A stretch of 64,000 nucleotides of DNA from Aplectana chamaeleonis. Lineage: Eukaryota; Nematoda; Chromadorea; Rhabditida; Cosmocercidae. The notes beneath the pieces were generated by a model that was not told the origin of the DNA, did no database searches, and saw nothing but the letters and a program-made list of their open reading frames with translations. Position 1 is the stretch's first letter. The number at the start of each line of letters is the position of its first letter. The translations under genes and the position numbers were made by a program. The stretch lies in assembly GCA_029168955.1 (NCBI GenBank), contig JAPDOI010000176.1, positions 1,252,501-1,316,500 of the forward strand. Direction: 5' to 3'. Positions 1 through 12,192 of this stretch are shown piece after piece.

Positions 1-604
1 GTCAAATGATTCAGCCTGCTCCAAAACTTGCTTAGTCAAACGAGCCGTGGTTAACGTCGAAACATCTGCTAGCTCTAGTTAGTCGTCTAATGCGGAACAG
101 TTCATTCTTATTCTATGTTATGTGTATCCCTGGAAGCCGCGACACTTCTGGGGATAATTTCATCATGGAAGCTCAAAGGCAGCGTTCACGATGATCATCC
201 TCGTTGACTTTCCACAGTGAAATGATAGGCGAGAAAGATCCTAGGGCTCCCCAGTGTTGAAGGGACGGTAGAAAACGAGCCAGGAGCGGCAAAATAACGG
301 CTGCAAACAAGCGTTTTTGTGTGCCTCAGACACGCCTGGTTTCCCAGATCCGCCCCTCGGACTGGAACAAATGAAGACACAGATTTTAGGAATGATCAAG
401 TGAAGGAAGTGCCGATAAGTGAGCTTGATCGCTTCATTGCACTGATAGGTAGTATCCTTCTAGCGGTCAATTCCTCCACGCTCAAAAATCAACGTAAACA
501 AGAGAGGGCCTATTTTTTCTTAAAAACGCGTTCGTGTTTTTGTAAAGCATGTCTTGCTATATAGGCCAACAGACCCCTAAACCGTGGAGATATCGGAAGT
601 GCAA
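1..604. other. No gene recognised
   Basis: Short open frames only, no domain. The end (near 605-630) carries ATCGTGAACACTGCCTTTAA, a repeat end also seen at 45.08, 17.86 and 59.17 kb. Confidence 0.5.
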
Positions 605-624
605 TTTATCGTGAACACTGCCTT

Positions 625-905
625 TAAGCCATGTTTTGACTGCACTGCTGCTGTTTTTCATCGCAACGATTTTATTGATAGTACATAGCCTCACGGGTGA
701 TCGAAGAATTTCAATTAATCAGTGAAATTAATGGCTGGTAGTCATCAATAAGACGTTTCGACTCTTAAACAGTGATCTTGTAAGGGGGGGGGGTCATTCT
801 TCACTGGACGAAACGTGTCATTCGCTGGCGATCGCTCTATCGCTGCCATAATTGCAGCGATGGAGCGATGATCAGCGATCATCGAGAATCGCTCCTTCAG
901 CAGCG
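625..905. repeat. Left member of an inverted repeat pair (partner 3835-4150)
   Basis: TTTTGACTGCAC, GCTGCTGTTTTTCAT, the GACGTTTCGACTCTTAAAC region and CGATGGAGCGATGATCAGCG recur in inverse order and orientation at 3835-4150. This looks like the two ends of a composite element, or two inverted insertions of one family. Confidence 0.75.
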
Positions 906-1485
906 AAGCATTAACTAAGGGGAATTCCCGGTTGTCACCTGGAGCGCACAACTCCTTCCTGTTGTGACATGGAGGGCAAACTAGCCTCCCGTTGTCACCT
1001 CGAAGCAAAATCTCGTTATACATTTTGCACTTTCTGTTGTGACCTCGAGGTGACGCGGCCTATTTCGCAACATTTAACATGTTCTGATGTAGTGAGACTG
1101 CGACAAACCAATCGTAGGCGTCACAGACGGCGAGAGTCAGGCAGAGTGTGGGAGGCCGCAGACAGTCAGACCTTCTAGAAAATTTGATGAATTTTTCTTG
1201 TTTTATGCCTCTCCTTTCTTCTTTTTTCTGATTTGTGTCTGTTTTGTTACAAAAGTAGTAGAGGTATTCATACTAGTTGAGGAATTGATTTATTGGAGTG
1301 TTCTCCGTCGTGATTTCACTCTGTATGCACTACACTTCGACTGAATTGAACTATTTGGAAAAATCATACGACTGAAAAAGTCGCCTTTGGATCATCCGAA
1401 AATTTCAATATTTGAGAAACGTAAATTCCGGAAAGACTCGAAAAATCGAACACTCAAAAAATGGCAATTTTCGAGTTATCGACAG

Positions 1486-1615
1486 TCACTGGATAAGAAA
1501 TCGCCGCGACGCTGCTTGGCGGGAAAAATTGCGCGATCAATAGCCACTCTCCCTTAGTTTTCCCGCGCGCAATTTTTCCCGCCAAGCAGCTTCGCGGCGA
1601 TCCCTAATCCAGTGA
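1486..1615. mobile_element. Foldback MITE family A, copy 1
   Basis: Inverted arms GCCGCGACGCTGCTTGGCGG / CCGCCAAGCAGCTTCGCGGC with TCACTGGAT ends. The same family occurs at 55157-55302. Confidence 0.85.
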
Positions 1616-1803
1616 TGGAAGATATTTAAAAATTCCCATCTTCCGTTTTTTCCGGAAACCCGAATATTTGAAAATTTACATAAACAATCGAATAAATTCG
1701 AAAGTCGACTTCTTCTAATCAACAGACATTCCAGAACATTCCATTGCTCCACTAGCAAATTGTGCGTTAAGTTCAAGTGAAATTCATTTCGAATTTTCGA
1801 GTT

Positions 1804-1975
1804 TTCGACTGTAGTCGGATATCGCCCTTTTTCGAATACTCGACTTCTCGACTGTAGTCGGAGATAACACTTTTTCGAATATTCGACTTTTTGACTGTAG
1901 TCGGATATCGGACTTTTTCGAGTATTCGACTTTTCGACTATAGTTGGATATCGCAATTCTTCGAATAACCGAACT
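1804..1975. repeat. 43-base minisatellite, 4 copies
   Basis: TTCGACTGTAGTCGGATATC recurs at 1804, 1847, 1890 and 1933, an exact 43-base period with few differences. Flanked by AT-rich TTCGAATA sequence. Confidence 0.88.
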
Positions 1976-3348
1976 TATCCGACTATTCGATTCGGAACAA
2001 GTATAGTGCGTACTAACGCATATTGCCGATCTATTCCGAAATTTTGTAATATTTCGTAATTACTTGCAACAGGAATTGAATGATGAGAAGCATTTGTTTG
2101 CATTATTTGTCGCATATACGTACCGATTAGTGTATTTTCTCATATAGTTAATCGTCTCGTGATTACTTTTTTGCTTTCCTATTCAACAGTTTCATTTAAT
2201 CCGAAAAAAAGAGAAGGAAGGTGTTAGTTACAATTATTGTTTTTTTTTTTCAAAAGGGAAAGGAGAAGGCGAAAGTCTTTGCTTTTGGACTGACTCAAAA
2301 AGCCGAGTGACAAATTCGATTATTGATTTGACAGCCGATTGAAAAAGTGTATTTATTCGCGAATTCGAATGAAAAACTTCGACAATATTCAAAAAGTGCC
2401 AATTTCCGAATAATCCAAAAGCGGAATATTTGAGCAGCACCAAAGTCCGAATAATCCGGAAACCGAATATTTGAAAAAGGCTGATTTCCGAATTATTCGA
2501 AAACCGAATTTATATAAAAATTACGACAGTCGGATATTTAACTCCGGCGTAGTCGATTCACTCTGTCTACAGACTTTCACCGGATTAGGTAAGACCGCTA
2601 CATAGATAGCGGAAAAAGTAAAAAAACTTCCAAGTCTATGAACATAATTTAGGGTTTTAAAACTGCAGTAACCTAAGTTCTAAAATAGGGACCCAAAAAA
2701 TCCTAGTTTTAAGAAACTACGCACCCTACCGTTTAAGACCTTTTGTACCCCTGTGATATGTGGTTGAAGAAAATTTTCTTGGTGCGGGTCTGCGACAATT
2801 TTCGCGTTTTCTCATTTCTTAGGTGTGGGCCCAGCTGTGGTTCCACAGTGAAATTCAGAGAAGAACCCGCACCTATAGAATTTTCTTCAAACGCACTCTC
2901 CAGTGCGAGGAAAGCTTCAAACGATCGTCGGGAGGGCAGTTCCATGTTTCTCAAGTGCTGCTATACTTATGCGTTGTCCGAAATACAAGCTTTTCTCTAT
3001 AACAAAGCGCGAAATGGGTAACTTCTGGTCATACCACTTGACCCATCGTTTTCGTTGTGGCAAAACATGGAAACTCTCTCCAATATCTAAAACTTCAATC
3101 CAACATATGATACTCCTATTTTGAGGGTGTTGCTATGATTATGCATCGCAGTGTACTTGGTATGAGTGAAAAATCAATTTTCCAAGTTTTTATCGTGCTA
3201 TTGTAATGAATGTTCATGATAAAATGATCGCTTTAAAAGCGGCATATTGTATAGTGTGAACGAAAAGATAGGGGGTGGAAATTAGTTTTTGTCACTTGAA
3301 GGTGACCAGCAGGTAGTGAGATGAACGCTAAAATAAGGGGAGGAAATT
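1976..3348. other. AT-rich intergenic sequence
   Basis: No gene recognised. TTCGAATAnTCG-type words near 2340-2520 resemble the flank of the 43-base array. Confidence 0.5.
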
Positions 3349-3557
3349 GGTTGTTGTCACCTGAAGGTCACCAGCAGGTCGTGGGGCGGAGTCATGCCCC
3401 ACGACACCCTCACGACCTCCAGGTGACATGCCAGAGAGCTCGATGTGACATGAACCCATGTCACCTCGAGTTCTCTGGCACGTCACCTGGAGGTCGTGAG
3501 GATGTGGTGGGGCATGACTTCGCCCCACGACCTGCTGGAGACCTTCAGGTGACAACC
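3349..3557. mobile_element. Near-perfect palindrome, about 209 bases
   Basis: Arms GGTTGTTGTCACCTGAAGGT ... ACCTTCAGGTGACAACC, with CAGGTCGTGGGGCGGAGTCA mirrored. Open frames across it on both strands are by-products of the symmetry. Confidence 0.88.
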
Positions 3558-3573
3558 GGGATTTCCTGAGAAA

Positions 3574-3820
3574 AAATAGGATTTCATCGCCGCGACCCAG
3601 CGATGCAGGTACGTTTGCCAAAAGCGATCACAACTGGAGCGTCTTTCCATTACGCGCGATGAAAAAGGAGCAGTTGGCCCTCGCGTGGCCGCAGCGATCA
3701 CCTCGACTCGAAACATGGCTTTAGATGTTTCTCCTGAAGCCTAGTTTTGATTGCAGGTGGTCGCTGCGGCCATGCGAGGGAACGTCCTACATCGCTGGGT
3801 GGCGGCGATGAAGTCCTATG
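3574..3820. mobile_element. Foldback element, about 247 bases
   Basis: Left arm ATAGGATTTCATCGCCGCGA, right arm GGCGGCGATGAAGTCCTAT, with CCCTCGCGTGGCCGCAGCG mirrored inside. Confidence 0.78.
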
Positions 3821-3834
3821 CTTTACTGCATCGC

Positions 3835-4150
3835 TGTTGAAGAGCGATTCTCAATGGTCGCTGATCATCGCTCCATCGCCGCCAAAATGACAGTGATGTA
3901 GCGATTGCCAGCGAATGACACGTTTCGTCTAGCGAACCTTGACCCTTTCACGTGACAAGATCAGTGTTTTAGAGTCGAAACGTGTTATTGATGAATACCA
4001 GCCATTAAATTCATTGATTGATTGAATTTCTCCTATCATCCGTGGGCCTATGCACTATGAACAGATTCGCTGCCGCTGCTACATCGCTGCAGCAGCTGGT
4101 GCAAAATCGCTGCAATGAAAAACAGCAGCGATGCAGTCAAAACTAGGCTT
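3835..4150. repeat. Right member of inverted repeat pair (partner 625-905)
   Basis: CGCTGATCATCGCTCCATCG, AGAGTCGAAACGTGTTATTG and AAAAACAGCAGCGATGCAGT are the complement, in reverse order, of segments at 625-905. Confidence 0.75.
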
Positions 4151-4380
4151 GAGTGAAAGCCGTTCTAGAGATGCTGAAACAACCGCTCACCTCTTGAGAT
4201 AGCAAGATGTTATTTGCGTCATAAATGGTGGCCTGAAGAAGTCATCCATGAAACACAAACGGCCGACACAGCATCTGATTTTTCCCGCAGTGGTTTACGC
4301 TTGCGACTCGTCACTACATTCGGCAACGGCGGAGAGCCTACACTCTCTCCGTTGGGCAAGATCCCTACTATCCATTCTCA

Positions 4381-4788
4381 GTGATACCGGAAGAACGTCT
4401 GTCTTCCTACATGGTTGATGTGGACGATTATGAAACGGACTTCTTGAACAGTCTGAAGCTTGCTAGGGATTGCTTTATGGAACTTGCCACCAGTGGCCGT
4501 ATTGATGAATGTTTCCGAGCGGGAAGGGGTAGCGCACCTGCTCAGTTACGCCCCTTTCAGAGTATGAACGACCGACTCTATGAAGTGCACAAAAAAATCA
4601 ACGGACAGACTACGACGCTGGCACGCGACGCGCGTTCATGTGACGCCCTCTCGATGCCATTAACACTTGTCGTTAGCAATCGTCATTCATTTTTTATTGC
4701 GTTTCTGATATTCCCGTCTTCATTTAAGCCTTTTTTAGTGCTTTATCGTGTAATATCGATTTTTCGAACAATATGCATACATAGGTAA
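4381..4788 (+). pseudogene. Unidentified coding-like segment
   Basis: The open frame starts right after CCATTCTCAG, a good nematode 3' splice site, and reads ERLSSYMVDVDDYETDFLNS, then LARDCFMELATSGRIDECF and QSMNDRLYEVHKKINGQTTT. Composition looks protein-like to about 4650. No family recognised and no partner exon found. Could be a broken gene, an isolated exon or a retroelement remnant. Confidence 0.25.
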
Positions 4789-5039
4789 TATTTTTGCAAT
4801 ATTTCATTTATATATTTAATATATTTTTATATTCGTAATCAGCTTTTTGACTGTGACCAGTTCAGATGTGTGACCTGTGCATGACCTGATTTTTTCTGAT
4901 CTTGTGAGGGCGCCTATTTATGGTCTCGACTATATTTTATCTAGTAAACCAAAATCTGTATATTTTTTCATCATTTAATTTCTAAGTTCCGTTTCTGAAC
5001 ACATCATTTAGCCTACCTGTACGAGTCAACACTGAGGTC

Positions 5040-6180
5040 TGGAGTTTTGGCAACGCCATGGACAAAGAGCAGCTGGCCGAATGTGCACAGGAAACGGACC
5101 ACCATCGTACTTTCGGTGAGATTCGAAAACTATCTTGACGGCTTCACACGTGTTTGGCAAGTAGCGTACGCATGTACGTCACCGTTCGATATACAGTAGG
5201 ACTGGTTCAAAGAAAAGTTGTTCGGCTATTGTGCTATACTCGCCTACATATAGACCAAGTGTTCAAGATTGGTATGTCCCATGGATGGCAACGACCCAGA
5301 GCGTCTCGGAGGGAGCTGGCCTCTTTGTGCTGCCAAGACTCATGGGCAATGCGGCGAAGGAGTGGATTTAATAAGACACTTGTTAGACGAAACGGTGGCT
5401 CAAAGGCCAAGTTGGCCCCGAGGATCATCAGTGTGCTGCCATACAGAGCATCGGAAGTGATGTTGGATGCCCCACACAGGACCTCGGAAATACGCAAGGA
5501 AAGCCAGCAAGTATGCTACGCGCCATTTCAAGTCAATAAATTCTTGAACAGTACGGTGGAGACCATATATCATGAAGAAAATCACGCTCAAGGTAGGACT
5601 ACCCCTCTCTCAAAGTACTAGCTTTGTCGTGCAACTGATAAGTATGAGGAAACACCAACGTACGAACAGAGTTAGGGTTTGCGGAAGTCTAGCCTACACG
5701 TACTGTGAGGACGCTTCGACAATGTGAACAAGGAAATACCATGAAGATTAGCTAGGTGGCGCAGCTTATTGCACAACGACAGAGATCGGGTGCATTCAGC
5801 GGGCGTTTGTATGAAGGATGTTCCTATATGGCGTTTTCTGTTTCTTCGATCGGCGCGATGCCAACCAATATTTCTAGGAGTTCTTCAAAGTCTCTTCTCG
5901 TATAGAGCATTTCGTCTATGGCGAAGGTTGCGAACCAAAGTTAAGTCCGCCATGGGAGGGACGGATAAGGTTCAGTCAACAGTGTATTATGATACTGGTA
6001 AACAACCAACGAAAATAGCTACAGAACGACGTGCGGGAGCTGCAGTGTAAAGCAAAGCTGAGGGATCTGGAGAGCGAATTCGAACCGAGGGATGCAAACT
6101 CTTCCGCACAGATGTCCGCCGGAAAGACGCTTTCGATCACGAAATGTGTAAAGAAGTAGCGGACCGTATCAGAGCCCTCG
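5040..6180 (+). other. Possible degenerate retroelement remnants
   Basis: Broken frames near 5270-5370 give LFVLPRLMGNAAKEWI, loosely like a gag helix (length-conserved Leu...AKE). Near 6030-6160, CKAKLRDLESEFEP looks coiled-coil-like. Stops and shifts throughout. Weak evidence; may be chance. Confidence 0.18.
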
Positions 6181-6199
6181 TTTGTTGAGGTAGTTGCAA

Positions 6200-7245
6200 C
6201 AGAACAATTAATTGTAAAATTCTCTAATATATCATTTTTAGATGCTAACGAGGTGGCTCAAGGTTGGGACCCCGCGCGTCAACGACACAGGCTTCCAGCA
6301 AGCCACATCGTTCTATAGATGGTTGCTGCGAATAGTGAGTTTGGCGCCGTCTTGGAAAAAGTGTTGAAGTTGCACGGGTGTCGAGTTGAAATATCTTCTG
6401 GATAACGGATCTACCGGAAGAGATCCGATCGTATGCAGTACGAGTTAATGAGCATACAGGAAGGTCTCAGCACTGGAAAACGCTCCCCAGTCCTCTTAGA
6501 CTATTCCACTCGGTATTTAATTTTTATTTATAAGATACCTCTGTAATCGAGTATGCGTTTCATTCAGAATTTCTGTTGGATTGTTGTGGCTACGGCCATG
6601 ATGAACTGCAGACCGGTTCTGTGGGAGGCTCACCGCCATCGAAGTAGTATTTGGTATAGATCTGTTTGCGATGCGCCGAGAGTGTGTGAATTTCTTGTCA
6701 TTCTACAGAAATTTTCTGTCGCTCTGACGCCGGGTGCGAAATGGTGCTGGAGAGATTCGCAGTAGGAAGAATTTGCTGACGCGGGCAGTTATTTGTTGGG
6801 CGAAAAGGCATTGCTAGTTTTTTTTACTATTAAGCGAATCTATTTCCTATCTATGCTCGGATTAGCGGTGTCTCTCCATGCAGGAAACCCGTGGCTATGA
6901 TTACGATTTGAAGAAGGGAGGCTGGACTCCAATTGATGTCAGCTTCGGTTCCGTTATCCTCATTTTTGAAATCCTTCTTGAAACTTCGTAGTTGTTGTCT
7001 TGTGGGGATCATAATCCCACGTCCCTTGTCATTCTCAGGTAATGGACCCCATTCAAGTAGGTCACAGTAGTTGGGTACGACTCTTTTGGCATGTAGGATA
7101 GCACCGTTGAGGAATGGAATATCTCTATGGTGCCGAACGTGCTTTTTTAGTTGAAGTGCTTTTGCGTTTTGGGCATAATGGGCATGAAAAGTAGAACATT
7201 AAAATTTAAACTAGACGCATATTACATATAGACTCTGGCGAAACC
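6200..7245. other. No gene recognised
   Basis: No domain-like frame, no repeat noted. Confidence 0.5.
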
Positions 7246-7377
7246 CTAGTGACCTGCTTATTTCGATTATCACTGGCAGCGCAGCGGTGAGCCTTGGTGA
7301 AATACGACTAGTGATAAGGAGGTGCCGACGAAAAAGCCACCGCTCCGCGCTGTGATAATCGAAAACAGGAGTTCACT
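7246..7377. mobile_element. Foldback MITE family B, copy 1
   Basis: CTAGTGACCTGCTTATTTCG and complement-like right end; the interior GAAAAAGCCACCGCTCCGCG is mirrored. Second copy, inverted, at 16319-16455. Confidence 0.82.
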
Positions 7378-7399
7378 TGAAATGAACAGGGGCGGCATT

Positions 7400-7690
7400 A
7401 AAAATCGAGGTAGCGCGCGCCCAAACTAGCGCAAACGCGCTATGGGACTGCATAGCGCAATCTGCAAACAAGAACTATGCAGGCGCGCGCTTGCCTTAGC
7501 CCAACCGCGCTTGGCATAGCCCAACCGCGCCTGTCAGAGCCTAAACGCGCTTGGCATTGCCCAAACGCGCTATCATGGAGATCTTAGCGCTGTTTGATAT
7601 CAAGTACTTGCAAGGCGCGCTACGGGAAGCGCGGCAGACCCTCTGAAACCGCGCTACCACTAGCGCTTTACACGAAGCGCGCTACCAGTG
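7400..7690. repeat. Degenerate short CGCGC(T)-word repeats
   Basis: Words such as AGCCCAACCGCGC, TTGGCATAGCCCAACCGCGC and AAACGCGCTATC recur about every 20-25 bases. A related GCGCGCTTGGCATT stretch lies near 10.28 kb. Confidence 0.6.
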
Positions 7691-8127
7691 GCGCGCGAAC
7701 GACTCCATGTCGTTTTCCATTCCAAACATCCTTTACAATCTTCGAAACGCTTAATACCCTGTCGTGTGTGTGAGAAGAAAGCAATATTCTTCTCTTATGT
7801 CCCCTATTCAGGTTTTTCTCAGAATTATTACGCTTCAATGGCTCGTTTTGAACAACGACTAAATAACTTGTGAATCCGAAGTGTGAGATGGTGGCATTTG
7901 AGTTTGCCTCACTAGTTCCTGCCCCAGATTTCCTGCTAGTGAAAAACTGTGCTTTGACAGTTGCAGGTGTGCAACAGTCAAAGCTCAGTTTTTCAACTGA
8001 GCTCAAAACTCGCTTATGTTTTGAAGGATTCGAAAAACGAGCTTTCTTAGCTTTCGGAAAAATCCATAAATGTTTTTCGGATTTTGCTTACTAGAGATTG
8101 TTTCGGGTGCTGGTACGGGGCTTTTAT

Positions 8128-9520
8128 CTGACAAGGGAACTACTTTTAGTCAGCCTGGCCCCTCCGGATGAAATATACGTTTCTAACCTTGTTCAGCGTA
8201 GAATAGGATTTTAGTCTTCGCAGCTGCCTAAAGCCTCTCTGAAAAATTTTATAAGTTGCTTTCGCCAGATTTCCGTGCCTACTGTACCTTCCGAAACAAG
8301 CACTAGCCTTTGGAGAATCTGAAGGGATCTCATAGCTCTCAAAACTACCCCCTGAGCAAATTTTTGTGTGAAGGCACATTTTCCAAATTTTGCACAGACT
8401 GAGACCTTTTTGAACTTGTACGGATTTGCGGTTGGGCGTTTATTTATACTCTTGAAGCGTTAAGCTCTTGAAGCGTTTTCAAAAAGTTTCAGATTTGACT
8501 TGAAATCTTACGAGGTGGGTTATTTGGGCCGCTGATCACCAATCCGAGGTTCGTTTATCGATTTTTGACAGATTACGGTAGATTGCGGTGGGTATACGAT
8601 AGTTCAGTCATAGTTAGATTTTACTCAAAATTTCTGAGCGGGGTCATTTGGGGTGACGAATACGAGTTCAATTACCATTTGCCGACTTTCGAATAATTGA
8701 GGAAGGTTTTGTCCTTAAATGAAATTGATATCTACCGTAACCTACAGTAAACCTCAGAATCGCGACAAACTGACTCGAGATTCGTGTTCGACACCCAAGA
8801 TTACCCCTACGTACAAGTTCTGAACCGAATCCGAGTTTTTTTTTTTTCAAAACACCCTTAAAGGCACAGTCCAACCTCAGAATCGTTTTTCTGTTTTCCT
8901 GCCTATCTTGAAAACGGTCTCATGCTGATTCCAATGATGTCTCTGGAATCGTACAAGACCCCTAGGAATAAGTTCTGGCCCCTCAAAAATTGCGCTACGG
9001 AATCATGGTGGACGAGTTGTCCGAGGCTCTTAACTTCCGTCATTTACACCCGATGTACGTGAACCGACCTGAATAAAGAGAGAGGCTGAGATTTGAGGGA
9101 AGAACGGGGATACTGGTCAGAAACCATCGTTTATCTCGCCGCTGTTGAGCTCGAAAGATCGTAAAAGGGGCGTTCCGAAGTGGCTTCCCGCGTGGGCGCC
9201 ACAGGGTGGCTTCCCCATATCTCGCTTATTCGGCGGAATTGAGAGCTTGCATTTGGCAGGGGCTATATAGGGTGGGTCTACTTCACAATTACGTGGAAAT
9301 CATGGATTTCGTCCCTGAGCTTGGACTGTGCCTTTAACTTTTTATGGGGGTGAAGCCCTACCTTGCCGCCGGACTTTGAAAAACGCGTATATTTTTTAAA
9401 TGTGTTTTAGGCAGCTGCGAAGACCATAATTGACTCTCTACGCCAGGATCTATTCTAGAAAAGCACATTTTAAACGGAATGGCCAGGCTGACTAAAAGTA
9501 GTTCCCTTTGTGAGGAAAAT
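8128..9520. mobile_element. DNA element with about 110-base terminal inverted repeats
   Basis: Ends AGGGAACTACTTTTAGTCAG ... complement near 9518; inside the ends GTCTTCGCAGCTGCCTAAA is also mirrored. It carries no transposase and holds a second element at 8858-9337. Its interior has diverged direct copies near 8505-8835 and 9590-9890, the latter outside the right end. Confidence 0.7.
8858..9337. mobile_element. Nested element, 480 bases, 17-base inverted ends
   Basis: Starts TTAAAGGCACAGTCCAA and ends with its perfect complement TTGGACTGTGCCTTTAA. A related end (TTTAAAAGTACAGTCCAA) lies at about 33967. Confidence 0.8.
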
Positions 9521-11549
9521 TTCGCTAGCTAAACACGACTTCTAGCGATGCTACGATAATATTGCCTCAAACCTCTTCAAAGGAGTTTTCGAGCTACTTA
9601 ACACGAATCAGTTCGTTTATCGATTTTTTCTTGGCTTAACGGTGGGTATACGAAAGCTTGGTCGAAGTCTCAGATTGGGCCCAAAAATTCCTTTGTAGAA
9701 GTGGGACGCCAAACACAGATTTGAGGATAACTTGTCAATGCTCGAAAATACTAAGATAGGTGCTCAACTTAGTAGACATTATGCCTACCGCAACTTACAG
9801 TAACCCCAGACTAGCAACAGAAGGATCCCGGATTCGTGATCAGCGCCCGAGATTACCCCAATTCGAACTTTTTGAGCGGAATTCAGAAAAGTTTTTGAAC
9901 AACTCGAAAATTCCTTGATGAAATTCGAAAACACCTCGGAGAAAAAGATTTACATGTGGGTGAAGCTATAAACACGCCCTTTTTAGAATTCCCCCGAGGC
10001 ACTAAGAAAATTATGAGCAAGGACTATTCATGTACTGTCACACTCCTGCAACACTTTAAAGATGATTTTTGCAGAAACTTCAAGAAAGTTATAAGCAAGG
10101 AATAGTTCGCAAAAGGTGGTGCTAATCCTTTTTCGTTGCCGTATTCTTGGTTGATTGAACGCGTATTCGTGAACAATTGAAAAACAGTCCTCCATGAGAA
10201 TTGTGTTGGTAATAACACACTTTAAATGTAAGCAAACATTTCCTATGGCACAAGGCTGATCAATGCACCTGGGGAAGACGCGCGCTTGGCATTGGCGCGG
10301 GCTATCCTTCCGGTTCTTGATAGGGGGCAAGCAGGCGCGCGCTATGGGCCTCTTCTAGCGCCAGCACATAGATTCTCGCTGGTATCGCGATGGGGTATCG
10401 GCAGTTGATTGGAGGCTCCGCGATCGTGGAAAAGCGGTGTGCGACGCAGTCGCCCAGCGATAGCCTTATGCCGGCTTCGCAGTCCGCCAAAGAGGTAGCG
10501 CCGACAACCCGGCTCCTCGGTAAAACCGCGTCGCCACCGCGATGAGTGTCCAGGCTTTCAGTGTCTCGTCGGCTCCGCGTTTGACACACCTCCGAACTGG
10601 CGCACATGAGTCATACTGCAGTATTGATCAAAGTTACAACTAGAGTCGCCGATTTCTATTCCGGTGCTCTCCATATTCGCATTTTTATGTTATCCACATT
10701 TTGACCATAGCATACCCCGCCTATGTCTTAGAATTGGCTTTATATTGAATTTCCATGTCGAGCATTAGGTCTTTTTATGCTACGACTTTAACTAATATAA
10801 TATTGATCGCCTGTTTGTGCTCATGCGTCTCCGCGTATTACGCTTTTTATATTCTTCGAGATTTCGGTTCCAGAACTGCAGCAACCACGATCTAAGAAAC
10901 AATGCCGTTTGTTACATTTCCTGAATTTTCTGGTGTTTTTCGAGTCCACCTGATATTCGGCATTCATCCCTTAGGTAGAGTAAACATGGTCATTCGATAC
11001 TAATTTTCAAATAAACAAAGGAATATTTCATTTTCAGAAAACAATTGCATATTGTTCCCAAAAAAATTGAAAATTGTAATGGCAACTGTCAGAAGGTTTC
11101 AAATGAACGAATCTTTAATACTAGCGAGACCTTGCGATGTTTCCCCTCAACAAAACTTCCACGTGCGCTAGCTTCCTGAGGCAGACTATTCTAACAAAAC
11201 GGTGTTGACTGCCTTCCTTCTATCCGAAAGTTGCTGCCCGTATGAACTCTCCTGAGCAGAGCAGGCTGCCGCACATTTACAGCAGGTCGTCGGGTATATC
11301 GGGTATGAAAATGTGGGATTAAAAAGCGAAACATAAGAAGCCAGCGGTAGATCGTCGGTGGCTACCGGCATCTTATTTACGAACCCTTCCGTCTGTAATG
11401 TACCCAAGCTATTATTCTCGCTTTACCATCCTTGTCATGTTAAGAAAAAAGCACTCGCATTCTGTGGTTTCCTTTGTTGACCAACACCATGTCTTTGTTC
11501 TGAATAAATGAAATATGTCCGTGGATGTTTACGTTTTTGTGAGGCCCCG
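9521..11549. other. No gene recognised
   Basis: Includes GC-rich sequence at 10.27-10.62 kb with overlapping open frames on the minus strand that show no domain. Confidence 0.5.
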
Positions 11550-11790
11550 GTCATAGTTGGATGAGCCGATGTATCCAGCCCAATCGATACACACAGAAAG
11601 CATGGGAAATGGGTTGCAAAAATCACCCGGTGTATCCCTCTTAACACCCCCAATACCCACCCGGTCGATACGTATGATTAAAATTATGGGGTGAGGTTGA
11701 GAAATTCACCCGATGTATCCGATGCGGTCGATATCCATGCAATACGTGGATGACGGCGGATGAGAAAATGACCGGGTGGGCGGGCCCATG
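11550..11790. repeat. Degenerate tandem repeats with CGGTCGATA/TGTATCC words
   Basis: CCGATGTATCC, CCGGTGTATCC and CCGATGTATCC alternate with CGATAC/CGGTCGATA words, suggesting about three old tandem units of 70-100 bases. Confidence 0.45.
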
Positions 11791-12192
11791 ATAAAACATT
11801 GCGTATCACTAGAAAGCTATCGACATTGCTACCTCCGGTTCTTCACTATACTAGCACCAACTATCGGAGCACCAACACTAATCGGCGTGCAGACATGGCA
11901 ATTTGTAATGAAGGCACTGCACACCCCTTGTAGGTGCCTATAGGGCACCTACACGGCCGCATTGCGGTGCCGTTATCACAGATTTTCTCAGAGTACTTGG
12001 CTGGCAGGTCAGGGGTGTAATGTTGGTGGTTGGTGTAGGGTTCGCTCGGAAACCGTCAGCCGTAGATGGGGAAGTCAGGCTTCCTTCACGCAGAAAATGC
12101 GATTTTGCTGCGTGTGCTATGCTGTGATGTTATTCACCGTTAGTCTCAGAATCTACTCGTAGTGCTATGTATAGTCTGGGCAGAATGATATA

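Noticed and set aside
3321..3716. Open frames on both strands near 3.3-3.7 kb
   Set aside because: Produced by the symmetry of a palindrome; the two strands encode near-identical peptides.
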